The notes below the pieces were generated by a model that was not told the origin of the DNA, made no database searches, and worked only from the letters and a program-made list of their open reading frames with translations. 64,000 bases of DNA from JAWKUK01 sp041398605 (lineage in GTDB: Bacteria > Planctomycetota > UBA1135 > GCA-002686595), in the NCBI GenBank assembly GCA_041398605.1, contig JAWKUK010000012.1:124001-188000 (forward strand), given 5' to 3'. Both the position numbers and the translations under genes were made by a program. Below, piece by piece: positions 34,266-43,119 of the stretch (position 1 is the stretch's first letter; every line of letters starts with the position of its first letter).

Positions 34266-36161
34266 TCACTGGAAGCTGATCTCCAGGCCGTCCGCGAAGT
34301 TCGACGTCGCGAGGCCGTTCACGCTGTCGCGGTACCAGGCCGTGAAGTTCCACGTGTCGCCCGACATCGCGCTCACGAGGCCGGTCGGTGTCGGCATCGA
34401 GGAGAGGCTCAACTGCAGCGAGATCTCGCCCTGCGCGCCCGAGTTCTTGATCTGGCCCGCGCCGACGTAGCGGCCGATCGAGCCCGTCAAGCACAGGTTG
34501 CCCTGGCTGCCGCCCGGGTTCATGACGAGGCCCTGGCTCCGGCTCGTCAAGAAGAAGCCGAACGCGTTCAACGGCAGGCTCGACGCAACGAGCCGGACGT
34601 TGTTGTCCGCGATGAAGCGCGTGCCGTCCGCCGTCATTTGCGCCGCCTGGCCCGTCGAGTTCGCGAGCGCTTGGCAATAGTTCGTGCCCAGCCCGATGTT
34701 GAAGAGGATGCCCGAGACGTAGACCTCGTTCTGCCCCAGCGGACGGTCCATGTGGGTCACCATGACGGTGTTCGTGACCGGGTTGATCGCGATGTAGCGG
34801 CCCTCGTCGGGGTTGCAGCCCTCGTCCACGTCCGGGCCGGTGCTCGGGACCGTCTGCGGCGGCGCCCAGGTGGCGCCGTTGTCGAGCGAATAGGTGAACG
34901 CGCCGATGTTCGAACCATTGGCGTTCTGCTCGAGCCACACGACGACGACGTCATCCGTCGCAGCGACCACCGGGCGGTTCGACACGACGCCCGCCCAGAG
35001 CGGCACGTCCTTGGTCCAGGTCTGACCGCCGTTGTTCGTGTAGGCGATCATGCACTCGTTCGAGCTCGAACCCGTCGCGCCGCCGCCCGACACGAAGACG
35101 CTGTCCTCGCTGTAGGTGACGAAGATGTTGTTCGCGCTCTGGATCGCGATCTTCGGGAAGTCCGCGTCGCCGCCGACCGTGTTGACCTGGCGCAGCGAAA
35201 GGGTCTCCTCGTTCAGCCACGTCACGCCGCCGTCCTGGGAGATCGCGACGTGCGCGCCCTCGCCGCCCGGCGTGCCCGGGTCCTGCTCGGTCCACGCGAT
35301 CACGACCGTGTTGCCACGGACCTCGATGATCGCCTCGTCCGCGTTGCCGTTCGGGTCCGACTCGATCGGGACGCCCGTCGACCAGGTCGCGCCGCCGTCC
35401 GTCGAGCGGTGCGCGATGACATCGTCCGCCGCGTCGATGTAGCAGATCACGGCCAGGTTGCCGTCGGCCTCGACCTTCGGCTCGTCGACGTCGTTGCTGC
35501 CCGCGTTGTTGCTGACGATGATCGGGGTCGACCAAGTGGCGCCGGCGTCGGTCGAGCGCGTGTACCAGACCTCTTCCGAGCCGCCGAGGGCCGTGAGGGT
35601 GTCCTCCTCCCAAGTGACGTGGAAGGTGTTGCCCGACACGGACAGCCAAGCGCGGTCGATGTCGCTCAAGATGTTCGCGCCGGCCGTGGCGGTGTTCAGC
35701 GGCAAGGAGCTCGCCATCCAGGTGACGCCGCCGTCCGTCGAGCGGTTGTAGAAGAGGTCATCGTTCGTGGACTGCTGGGCGAACGCGTCACGTGACTCCT
35801 CCCAGACGACGACGATGGCGCCGGAGTCAGACACCGCGATCTTCGGCAGGTCCGAGTCATTTGCATTCGGCAGGTCGCCCAGGTCGACGCGCACCGGGAC
35901 GTTCCAGTTGGCGCCGTCGTCGGTCGAGCGCGAGAAGTAGATGTCCTGGGTGAACTCGGTGGTGCCGAATTGCTCGGCCCAGGCCGCATAGAACGAGTTG
36001 CCGTGCTGCGCGATGACCGCGCCGTCGATCCGGTTGTTCCCGTTCGGGTTGAAGCCGTTGGTGTTCAGGCGCTGGGCGTCCTGGATGGCTTGGGCAGCGG
36101 CGCTGCTGCTGAGGAGGCCGCTGGCGGCCGTGAGGAGGAGGAGTTGCGTGCGGAGTTGCAT
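34266..36161 (-). CDS. Secreted BNR/sialidase-like propeller with shared C-terminal domain
   Basis: This is a 631-residue exported protein with a signal peptide (LLLLTAASGLLSSSAAAQA). Residues about 35-480 hold at least six BNR/Asp-box repeats of the form 'FSRSTDDGANWNVP', 'YNRSTDGGVTWMAS', 'YTRSTDAGATWSTP', 'HRSTDGGATWSTGV' and 'YSLDNGATWAPP', giving a sialidase-type beta-propeller. The Arg triad and Asp/Glu of active sialidases cannot be identified, so a binding role is as likely as hydrolysis. Residues about 495-631 are the same C-terminal domain as at 3838-4953 and 61547-63085 ('GGSQGNLCLTGSIGRYVGAG'). Confidence 0.88.
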   Translation of the reverse strand: MQLRTQLLLLTAASGLLSSSAAAQAIQDAQRLNTNGFNPNGNNRIDGAVIAQHGNSFYAAWAEQFGTTEFTQDIYFSRSTDDGANWNVPVRVDLGDLPNANDSDLPKIAVSDSGAIVVVWEESRDAFAQQSTNDDLFYNRSTDGGVTWMASSLPLNTATAGANILSDIDRAWLSVSGNTFHVTWEEDTLTALGGSEEVWYTRSTDAGATWSTPIIVSNNAGSNDVDEPKVEADGNLAVICYIDAADDVIAHRSTDGGATWSTGVPIESDPNGNADEAIIEVRGNTVVIAWTEQDPGTPGGEGAHVAISQDGGVTWLNEETLSLRQVNTVGGDADFPKIAIQSANNIFVTYSEDSVFVSGGGATGSSSNECMIAYTNNGGQTWTKDVPLWAGVVSNRPVVAATDDVVVVWLEQNANGSNIGAFTYSLDNGATWAPPQTVPSTGPDVDEGCNPDEGRYIAINPVTNTVMVTHMDRPLGQNEVYVSGILFNIGLGTNYCQALANSTGQAAQMTADGTRFIADNNVRLVASSLPLNAFGFFLTSRSQGLVMNPGGSQGNLCLTGSIGRYVGAGQIKNSGAQGEISLQLSLSSMPTPTGLVSAMSGDTWNFTAWYRDSVNGLATSNFADGLEISFQ

Positions 36162-36447
36162 CTTGCGGCGTGAAGGGGATGAGTGAGTCGGCGATGGACG
36201 ACCTGGTCGCTGGTCACAGGTCGCTCGAGAGGCCGGGAGGTTCCGCGCTCCACATCAGGGGACCGTCAGACGCGCGTGAGCCTTCACCCATGGCGCCTGC
36301 GCTGCCGAAGATCTGCACCTGCGCTTGTCCCGTCCTTGATTTTTTTGGCGACTTCTTGGTCGGATGGGTCCTCCAGGCGCCAACTCCTCGCGTCCGCCCC
36401 TGTCGCGCTCCACGGCGTCGCCGCCGCGCCCTGTCCCCGATCAAGTC

Positions 36448-36948
36448 ATGGAACTCCCCGGTACCCACTGGACCGAGACCGCCCTCAGCTACCTGCAACC
36501 TGGCCTCGTTGTTTGCGGCGTGGCCTGGGTCGCGGCCGAAGGCATTCGCGCCGCCCACCGCCGCGCCTACAACCTGACCAAGGTCGAGACGACGCCCCAG
36601 GACGCGCCCGGCCTCTCGTTCACCAAAGTGGACCACGAGGCGCGGGCAGCGGCGCTCGCGCGGGGCGACGCCTATGCCGAGGAGCGCGCCAGAGACGCTG
36701 CCGCCGCCGCCGCGGCGGGGACGCCGCCCCTCGCACCCTGGGGTAAGCTCGCTCGCATGGCCGCACGGGTCGTCGCGGCGGGCGTCGTGGCCCTCCTGCC
36801 GCCCACCGCGTCAGGTGTCGCTGCCCGTGAAGGCGTCAACGTCAGCGTGACCGACATCGCCAAGCAGTATCCCTTGGGGGTCGGCCTGGCCGTCCTCGTC
36901 CTCGTCGTCTCCCTCGTCCAACTCGTCCGCAGCCGCGCCGCGGCCTGA
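36448..36948 (+). CDS. Small membrane protein, first gene of the SPFH/FHA/kinase cassette
   Basis: This is 166 residues from ATG 36448; the frame is open to 36364. Predicted TM segments are 'LQPGLVVCGVAWVAAEGI' near residue 18, 'AARVVAAGVVALLPPTASG' near 110-130, and 'LGVGLAVLVLVVSLVQLV' at the C-terminus. The middle is Ala/Arg/Asp-rich and probably helical. It lies 38 bp upstream of the SPFH gene on the same strand, which suggests a shared operon. Function unknown; it may anchor the downstream proteins. Confidence 0.6.
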   Translation: MELPGTHWTETALSYLQPGLVVCGVAWVAAEGIRAAHRRAYNLTKVETTPQDAPGLSFTKVDHEARAAALARGDAYAEERARDAAAAAAAGTPPLAPWGKLARMAARVVAAGVVALLPPTASGVAAREGVNVSVTDIAKQYPLGVGLAVLVLVVSLVQLVRSRAAA

Positions 36949-36986
36949 CCCTTCCGAGCACCGCGCGCTCAGCGAGCACAAAGCAC

Positions 36987-38654
36987 ATGTCGTACGTCGA
37001 TTGGAAGTCACACGGCGAGGAGACCCTCGCCGCATACCTGCCCGAGTCCGAGCTCAAGGGCGTGCTGGAGAAGCGCGTCGCCGTGTCGCCTGACTGCGCC
37101 GCCATCGTCATCCGCGACGGCAAGGTGGTCAGCGCGCTGCAGGGCGCCCACCTCTCGGTGGGGGGGCTGTGGCAGTCCTTCAAGGAGCTCATCGGCGGGA
37201 GCCACGCGCTGCGCGTGCTCGTCGCGGACCTGAAGCCGTTCCAGAAGACCATGGCGCTCGCCGCGTTCACGCGCGACAAGGTCGAGGTCTTCGCGGAGCT
37301 CGCCGTGGAGCTGGCGCTCAATCCTGAGAAGCCGGCGGACGTGATGGGGCTCGTGTCGAAGGGCACGGCGCTCGTCCGCGACGACGTCGTCGAGCGCATC
37401 CGACCGCTGATCCAAGAGCGCGTCCTGATGCGCGAGGTCGTCACCCACGACCACAATGAGCTGCGCGCGAACACTGGGCTACAAGACCGCATTCAAGCCG
37501 AGCTCATGCGCGAGGTCGAGCGCGTCGTCGGCGACATGGGCCTCATGGTCCGCTCGACGGCGATCAACTTTGCGCTGAACGCCGAGGAGCAGCAGGCGAT
37601 CCAGCTGCGCTCGATGGAGCGCTTGGAGCGCATGGTCCAGGCCGGGTTCGAGCGCGCGCAGCGCGACGTCAAGCGCGAGAGCGAAGGCACGCTGCTCCGC
37701 CTCGAGACGACGCAGGACGTCGAGCGCCTGAAGCGCATGAACGATGGCGAGCTCGCCGAGCTCATGCAAGCGAACCAGCTTCGGCTCGCGGACCATCGCA
37801 CCGCGGCGATGCGGCTCGAGCAGCGTCGACAACTGACGCACGAGCTCGAGTCCGCCCAAGAGCGCCGCGAGGCCGTCTACAAGGACCGCCTCGCCAACGT
37901 CTCGAACGAGCGCGACTCGCGCAAGATCGAGCTCGATCGTCGCCGCGACGAGATGGAGTTTGACAACGAGATGCGGCGCCAGGGGCTGGAGCTGCGCAAG
38001 CTCGAGGCGCTGCAGGAGCTCGAGCTGAAAAAGACGGGGCAGTTGCAGGACCTGGACGTCGGCGCGCAGACGGCGCTGCAAGGCATCGACATCGATGGCC
38101 GCAGGCAGCTACAGGGCCTCGACATCGCTGATCGCGCGCACGACGTCAACTATCGCAAGTTGACGGACCTCCAGAAGCTGGAGCTCGAGCGCGAGGCGGC
38201 CCTGCGCGGCCTCAACAAGAACGACTTCATGACGCAGCACAATGCGGAGATGGAGCGTCGGATGCACGAGACGCAGGCCGAGTTCGACAAGCTGAAGCTC
38301 CAGTCGACGATGAGCCCGGACGTCCTCCTGGCGATCCAAGCCGGCGCTTCGCCGCATGTCGCCGCGGTCTTCGCCGAGAAGGCGCGCGCGATGGGGTCCG
38401 AAAAAGAAGCACTTTTGCGTGAGATGATGAAGCTGCAGAAGGACTCGAAGACCGAGTCCGACGCCCAGGCCCGCGAGATGTTCGACCGCGCGGTGGACAG
38501 CCTGGCGCGCGTAGGCGCGGCGCGCATGAAGGACGGCCACGGCGGCGGAGGTGGCGCGGATGACGACGACGCCGCTGAGTGCCCGCAGTGCCACCACAAG
38601 GTGCCCGTCGCCGCGCGCTTCTGCCGCAACTGCGGCCATCAGATGCGGGTCTGA
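36987..38654 (+). CDS. SPFH/band-7-like protein with long coiled coil and C-terminal Zn ribbon
   Basis: This is a 555-residue protein. Residues about 25-225 look like an SPFH domain ('VSPDCAAIVIRDGKVVSAL', 'FTRDKVEVFAELAVELALN', 'LMREVERVVGDMGLMVRST'). Residues about 215-460 form a charged, Glu/Arg-rich coiled coil with repeats around 'LQGIDIDGRRQLQGLDIADR'. The C-terminus, after a Gly/Asp linker, is a double-CxxC Zn ribbon ('CPQCHHKVPVAARFCRNCG'). The same order (SPFH then Zn ribbon) occurs in YdjI-type proteins of membrane-stress operons. There is no TM segment, so membrane association would be peripheral. It is followed 5 bp later by the FHA gene. Confidence 0.85.
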   Translation: MSYVDWKSHGEETLAAYLPESELKGVLEKRVAVSPDCAAIVIRDGKVVSALQGAHLSVGGLWQSFKELIGGSHALRVLVADLKPFQKTMALAAFTRDKVEVFAELAVELALNPEKPADVMGLVSKGTALVRDDVVERIRPLIQERVLMREVVTHDHNELRANTGLQDRIQAELMREVERVVGDMGLMVRSTAINFALNAEEQQAIQLRSMERLERMVQAGFERAQRDVKRESEGTLLRLETTQDVERLKRMNDGELAELMQANQLRLADHRTAAMRLEQRRQLTHELESAQERREAVYKDRLANVSNERDSRKIELDRRRDEMEFDNEMRRQGLELRKLEALQELELKKTGQLQDLDVGAQTALQGIDIDGRRQLQGLDIADRAHDVNYRKLTDLQKLELEREAALRGLNKNDFMTQHNAEMERRMHETQAEFDKLKLQSTMSPDVLLAIQAGASPHVAAVFAEKARAMGSEKEALLREMMKLQKDSKTESDAQAREMFDRAVDSLARVGAARMKDGHGGGGGADDDDAAECPQCHHKVPVAARFCRNCGHQMRV

Positions 38655-38659
38655 GCGCC

Positions 38660-39820
38660 ATGCCCTTCCAGAGCTATGGGCCCTGTTGCGCGGCGTCGGC
38701 CCGCGACGTCGCAGCCAACGTTTGCGACCAGTGTGGGCACGCCCTCTTGCGTTGCCCGGGCTTCGCGGAGTGCGGCGTCTTGGTCGACCAAACCGGTTAC
38801 TGCGCGACACACCTGGCGCCGCAGCTCTTCGTCGAGCAAGGCGCGTCGCTCGGGGCGCGCGTCGGTCAGCGTGTCGCCGTGCCGCTGATCTTGAAGAACG
38901 GCTCGCGCCTCGGCACGGGCTTCCGCGTCGTGCGCCTCTTGAAGGGCGAGCCGCAGCGCGAACTGGAGGAGGTCGCCCTCGATTGGGACCTCCTGCGCGG
39001 CGGCGACGAGCGACCGTTCGCGGTGGACACGGGCGTCTTTGAGGCCGGCGGCTCCACGCGCCTGCGGGTCGTCATGGTCCTTGCGGTTGAGCGCGGCGGG
39101 AGCGCCGATTCCTATGCGTTCTCGGCCGAGGTGCTGCTGAAGATCGACGAGCGTGAGCAGAAAGCGCAGATCACGCAGCACATCAATGTGCAGGGCGGGC
39201 ACTTCGAGGCGGGCGCGTCGGCGGTGGTCCAGACCGGCCCGTCCGTGACCGAAGGGCTGCAATACAAGCTCGGCGCCGATGGCGTTGAGCGGGCGCGGAC
39301 GCCTGTCACGACGCTGCAGCGCGCCGAAGCCTACGAGCTACGCGAAGGCGTGCGCGGCTACGCCGAGCTGCGCGCTGCGCTCGCGCCCGACATCGTGGTC
39401 AAGTGCGACGGGTTCGAAGACGGAGAAGCGCCGCGCGGGCCGCGGCCGTTCCTCGGGCGCGCGGCGCTGACGCTTGGACGCAATAGCCAGGAGCGCAGCG
39501 ACAAGAACCCGGAGCCGAACGACTTCGTGTTCCGCTCGCGCGGAGCGGACGGCGCGTTGGACCGCGAGCGTTCGCTGGCGGTCTCTGGGCGCGCGGGCGC
39601 GCTCTCGCTCGAGAACGGGCGCCTCATGTTCGAGGTCACCGGCAGCCGCACGTTGCATTTGAACGGCGCGCCGCTCGAGGTCGGCGCGACGACGGTGCTC
39701 GCCGACGGGGACCGGGTGGGCCTGCTTGGCCCGCGCGCAACGGACCTCGGCTTCAAAGTCGAGTTTTCGGTCAGCGGCGACGAGCTCGGTACGCTTTGGT
39801 TGACGCGTAGCGGCGCGTGA
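38660..39820 (+). CDS. Zn-finger and FHA-domain protein
   Basis: This is 386 residues from ATG 38660. The N-terminal 55 residues contain eight Cys and one His in ribbon-like spacing ('CCAASARDVAANVCDQCG', 'CPGFAECGVLVDQTGYC'). The middle (about 60-200) is beta-rich and unassigned. The C-terminal about 110 residues resemble a forkhead-associated domain: 'RAALTLGRNSQERSDKNP', then 'LENGRLMFEVTGSRTLHLNG' and 'TVLADGDRVGL'. FHA domains bind phosphothreonine, which fits the kinase encoded next. It is probably cytosolic. The gap to the kinase gene is 22 bp. Confidence 0.8.
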   Translation: MPFQSYGPCCAASARDVAANVCDQCGHALLRCPGFAECGVLVDQTGYCATHLAPQLFVEQGASLGARVGQRVAVPLILKNGSRLGTGFRVVRLLKGEPQRELEEVALDWDLLRGGDERPFAVDTGVFEAGGSTRLRVVMVLAVERGGSADSYAFSAEVLLKIDEREQKAQITQHINVQGGHFEAGASAVVQTGPSVTEGLQYKLGADGVERARTPVTTLQRAEAYELREGVRGYAELRAALAPDIVVKCDGFEDGEAPRGPRPFLGRAALTLGRNSQERSDKNPEPNDFVFRSRGADGALDRERSLAVSGRAGALSLENGRLMFEVTGSRTLHLNGAPLEVGATTVLADGDRVGLLGPRATDLGFKVEFSVSGDELGTLWLTRSGA

Positions 39821-39842
39821 ACCCTCACTTGAATCGATTGCT

Positions 39843-41450
39843 ATGAACTGCAACCAATGCGGCGCTCGGCTCGCGCTCGACGCGAAGTTCTGCGATGAGT
39901 GCGGCGCGCCGAGCGCAGGCGGCGCGGCGAGCAAGGCGGGCGACGCCGGCGCGGGCTCGGTCCAACCGCCGCCGCGCAAGCCCGCACCGCCCTCGCAGGG
40001 CGCAGCGAGCGCCAAGCCTGCTCCAGCCAACGCACCGTCCGCACCATCCGCTCCGGCGAGCAGCGGCGCTCGGGAGCTCGATGAGCTCGACGGTTTGCGC
40101 ACTGTCGCGACCCCCGGCGCAGGCGGCCAGGTTGGGGGGAAAGCGCTCGAGCCGGGTACGTTGTTCGATCGTCGCTACGAGATCGAATCCGTCATGGGGC
40201 GCGGTGGAATGGGCATCGTGTACCGCGCCAAGGACACCGTCACGGGTGATCCGGTGTGCCTGAAGCTCGTGCATCCGGAGCTCGTCGCCTCGGAGTCCCT
40301 GGCGCAGCGCTTCTTGCGCGAGGGCAAGCTGACGCGCAGCCTCCGCCATCGCAACATTGTCAGTGTCTTCGACGTCAACCACTCGGATGGCGCGCTCTAC
40401 CTGTCGATGGAGTGCATCGAAGGCCAGAGCCTGCGCGGGTGGCTGACGCAGAACCTGCGCGAGCGTCGCACCGTGCCGCTCGGCGTCGCGTTGCACATTG
40501 CGACCGAGATCGGCGCAGGGCTCGCGGCGGCGCACGCCGAGCAGGTGGTCCACCGCGACCTCAAGCCCGAGAACGTGATGTTGATCGGCGACCCGTTCGA
40601 CCTCGCGAACCCGTGCCGGGTCAAGGTGCTGGACTTCGGCATCGCGCGCGCGCTCGCGTCGACGGAGCACCTGACCGTCGCAGGGGGCTCGCTCGGTACG
40701 CCGGCTTACATGGCCCCAGAGCAGGAGACGAGCGCAGACGCGGTCGGCCCGGAGGCGGACGTGTATTCGCTCGGCGCGGTGTTCTACGAGACGCTGCTGA
40801 ACGTCGCGCCCCGCGGGCGCTTCGAGCTGCCGTCGACCGTTCGGCCCGATCTGCCGAAGGCGCTTGATTCGCTCATCGAGCGCTCGCTGTCGTCGCATCC
40901 TTCGCGCCGGCCGCCGACGGCGGAGGCCTTTGTGCAGGAGCTCGCGAAGCTGCAGCCCGGCGGCGGGAGCTGGAGCGGTGGGAAGGTCTTCGGTGGCGGC
41001 GAGGCCGCCGGGGGCGAATGGGCCCAGAAGCTCGGCGACTTGGGCAAGCAGGTGCTCGAGCGCAATCGGCCCTCGCGTTGGCCCAAGACGACGACGCAGT
41101 GGATGCTCCCGGCCTGGGTGCCTGGCTTCGCGTGGACGGGGTGGTTCTCGCTCTGGCTCCGGACGAAGGAGTCGAAGTGCCTGCGCTTCGCGGCGCTGCA
41201 TGCGATCCCGTTTGTTTGCCTGCTTTGGCTCGGCGTGGCGCTCGACCAGGCGACCGCGGCGAACACGATGATGGGGTTCGACATGTGGGGGAACCCGGTC
41301 TTTGGCGATGGGTCGATGGGGTACGACTCCAGCCCCGAGGACACGGCGGGGGCGCTGACTCTGATCGTCTTCGTGGGCTGGATCGTGGGGATCACGCACG
41401 CCAGGCGCGCGCGACCGATGATCGAGCGCTTGATCTCCGGCGAGTCCTGA
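39843..41450 (+). CDS. Ser/Thr protein kinase with N-terminal Zn ribbon and C-terminal TM segments
   Basis: This is a 535-residue kinase. The N-terminal Zn ribbon 'CNQCGARLALDAKFCDECG' is followed by a Pro/Ala linker to about residue 105. The Hanks-type kinase domain (about 113-375) has the Gly loop 'VMGRGGMGIVYRAKD', a Lys in 'VCLKLVHPEL', catalytic 'VVHRDLKPENVM', 'LDFGIARAL' and the activation segment 'GSLGTPAYMAPEQE'. All catalytic residues are present. The C-terminus has hydrophobic segments near 'FSLWLRTKES...LHAIPFVCLLWLGVAL' and 'LTLIVFVGWIVGITH', so it is membrane-tethered. It is the last gene of the cassette; it may phosphorylate the SPFH or FHA proteins, or a partner recognised by FHA. 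Confidence 0.92.
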   Translation: MNCNQCGARLALDAKFCDECGAPSAGGAASKAGDAGAGSVQPPPRKPAPPSQGAASAKPAPANAPSAPSAPASSGARELDELDGLRTVATPGAGGQVGGKALEPGTLFDRRYEIESVMGRGGMGIVYRAKDTVTGDPVCLKLVHPELVASESLAQRFLREGKLTRSLRHRNIVSVFDVNHSDGALYLSMECIEGQSLRGWLTQNLRERRTVPLGVALHIATEIGAGLAAAHAEQVVHRDLKPENVMLIGDPFDLANPCRVKVLDFGIARALASTEHLTVAGGSLGTPAYMAPEQETSADAVGPEADVYSLGAVFYETLLNVAPRGRFELPSTVRPDLPKALDSLIERSLSSHPSRRPPTAEAFVQELAKLQPGGGSWSGGKVFGGGEAAGGEWAQKLGDLGKQVLERNRPSRWPKTTTQWMLPAWVPGFAWTGWFSLWLRTKESKCLRFAALHAIPFVCLLWLGVALDQATAANTMMGFDMWGNPVFGDGSMGYDSSPEDTAGALTLIVFVGWIVGITHARRARPMIERLISGES

Positions 41451-41606
41451 TGACACGCGCGCGCTCGCCCTGGAATGTGAAATCTCGGGTAAGGCGGGCG
41501 CGCAACGGTCCATGCGCGCTCGCGCGCACTGGCAGCGCGCTGCGCTCCGCGTCATGCTCTGTGTTGAGCCGCGGGGGTTCGTGCCGAACGCCGCGACGGC
41601 CAGACC

Positions 41607-41613
41607 AAGAGGT
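41607..41613 (+). promoter_or_regulatory. Ribosome binding site deciding the CBS-protein start
   Basis: A purine-rich AAGAGGTG-like stretch lies about 7 nt before the ATG at 41620. The frame is open for another 36 codons upstream, but that part has no CBS-like sequence, so the ATG at 41620 is preferred. Confidence 0.5.
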
Positions 41614-41619
41614 GTAGCT

Positions 41620-42270
41620 ATGAACGTGTTCGAAGTGATGTCCCGCCAAACGTCCTCCTGCGCGCCGTCCGACTCGATGGAGCGTGCCGCCGGGATCATG
41701 TGGGACCGCGACTGCGGTGCGGTCCCGGTTGTCGATGGGGCAGGTGTGCTCCACGGCATCGTGACGGACCGCGACCTCGCGATGTCGGCCTATCTGAAGG
41801 GGCGCCCGCTCGCCGCGATCCAGGTCGCGGAGGTCATGACCCGCGAGCTTGAGTGCTGCGCGCCGACGGACGCGGTCGAGCGCGCCCTCGCCTCGATGCA
41901 ACAGCGTCAGGTGCACCGTATGCCGGTCGTCGACGGCGAGGGTCGCCTCGTTGGCATGTTGTCGCTCGCGGACGTCCTGGTCGCCGCGAAGGGCGTCGAC
42001 TCGAAGCAGCGCCAGCCGCTGGTGGAGGCGCTCTTCGAGACGTTCGCGGCGGTGCGGAGCCCGCGGGTTCAACCGACGCCGCCGGCTGAAGAGTCCGCCC
42101 CGGCGGCGCCGGTGGCGGTCGCGCCGCCCGCCGCACCTCCGGCCGCGAAGACCATCACCCCCGAGGTCAAGGTGACGTTGACCCCGACTCCGCCGCCCGC
42201 GACCGCGCAGGCGACCCCGGGCGCAAAGCCCGTTGCCGCGAAGCCGGCCCCCAAGAAGAAGCGCCGCTGA
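41620..42270 (+). CDS. CBS-pair domain protein with Pro/Ala tail
   Basis: This is 216 residues. Two CBS motifs span about residues 1-125: 'VMSRQTSSCAPSDSMERAA' with 'AVPVVDGAGVLHGIVTDRD', and 'VMTRELECCAPTDAVERAL' with 'HRMPVVDGEGRLVGMLSLAD'. This Bateman module usually binds adenine nucleotides and regulates a partner. The last 75 residues are Pro/Ala-rich, ending in a basic 'PKKKRR'. It lies 170 bp downstream of the kinase on the same strand and may or may not belong to that operon. The output partner is unknown. Confidence 0.88.
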   Translation: MNVFEVMSRQTSSCAPSDSMERAAGIMWDRDCGAVPVVDGAGVLHGIVTDRDLAMSAYLKGRPLAAIQVAEVMTRELECCAPTDAVERALASMQQRQVHRMPVVDGEGRLVGMLSLADVLVAAKGVDSKQRQPLVEALFETFAAVRSPRVQPTPPAEESAPAAPVAVAPPAAPPAAKTITPEVKVTLTPTPPPATAQATPGAKPVAAKPAPKKKRR

Positions 42271-42284
42271 GCCTCAGCGTTGCG

Positions 42285-42366
42285 GCGTGGAGCGCCTCGG
42301 CGCGGAGCGCCCGAAGCCCTTCCGCGCGGAGCGCCCGAAGCCCCTCCCCGCGGAGCGCCCGATGGG
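42285..42366. repeat. Tandem 24-bp GC-rich repeats
   Basis: About three units built on CGGAGCGCCCGAAGCCC follow the CBS gene stop. Two are nearly complete 24-bp units and the outer ones are partial. They lie between the CBS gene and the tRNA and are not part of a convincing gene. They could contribute to termination or be a minisatellite. Confidence 0.6.
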
Positions 42367-42425
42367 AAGACGCACCAAGGATCGGGGCTCCGCCGGGCAT
42401 GAGGCGCCCCGCCGGGACGGAGGGG

Positions 42426-42501
<76 letters not shown>

Positions 42502-42687
42502 AGTCTGGACGGCGCATCGCAGTTGGGGCCGTTGGTGGGCCCCCTGCGCGTCGTTCAGCGCGGCGAGGATAGCGGCTCGCGCGTGCGCGTCAAGCTGGGA
42601 ATCGGGGCCGTGGACCCTGATCGGGGACCGACCGTTCCAGGTCCAGTCTGGGGCCGACCTCTCCGATGTCGCCGGTGGCGATCTCCT

Positions 42688-43119
42688 ATGCCCCCCCACG
42701 CACATCCTGGGGAGCGCCACGCATCCGAGGCTGCTCGGGGCGCTGGTGCTCCGTTCCCTGATCACACCCGCGGGTCGACGCCGGGCGCGCCCCGGCCGCT
42801 TGTGCTGGCGGCCCTCGCAGCGGCTTGCGGGGGCGCAGCGCTCGTCGTCTGGGGCGGACCCGACGGCGTCGCCGCGGCGCTGTTCGTCCTGGCCTGCATC
42901 CTGGCGCTGACCGGCGCGGTGCGCGGGCGGCGCGCGGGACCCAGCGCCTCCCAGGTTGCCCGGGCCGGCGGCGGCGACGCGGACCGTGCGGCGCTTGATG
43001 GCGAGGGGGCGGTGGGGCGGCGCCTGCGCCCCCTTGGTTCACCGGTCCGCAGCCCGCGGCGCCCGCGCCGGTCGCGCGGTCTTCGAGCGTGCCTGGGCCC
43101 GAGCGCGTGCGCGAGCTAG
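42688..43119 (+). CDS. Short membrane ORF, possibly the N-terminal part of the next kinase
   Basis: This is 143 residues from ATG 42688. Two TM segments are visible (LVLAALAAACGGAALVVWGG and VAAALFVLACILALTGAV), followed by a basic, low-complexity end. Downstream, the HWE-type kinase frame differs by one base. Around 43001-43016 there are G-runs (GGGGGCGGTGGGG). Skipping one base there would link this membrane part to 'APAPPWFTGPQPAAPAPVA' and then the kinase. It may therefore be a separate small gene or the anchor of a frameshifted sensor kinase. Confidence 0.5.
   Translation: MPPHAHPGERHASEAARGAGAPFPDHTRGSTPGAPRPLVLAALAAACGGAALVVWGGPDGVAAALFVLACILALTGAVRGRRAGPSASQVARAGGGDADRAALDGEGAVGRRLRPLGSPVRSPRRPRRSRGLRACLGPSACAS

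Noticed and set aside
34017..35795. 592-codon plus-strand ORF
   Set aside because: Antisense to the BNR propeller gene. It is a low-complexity Arg/Val/Asp translation caused by high GC.
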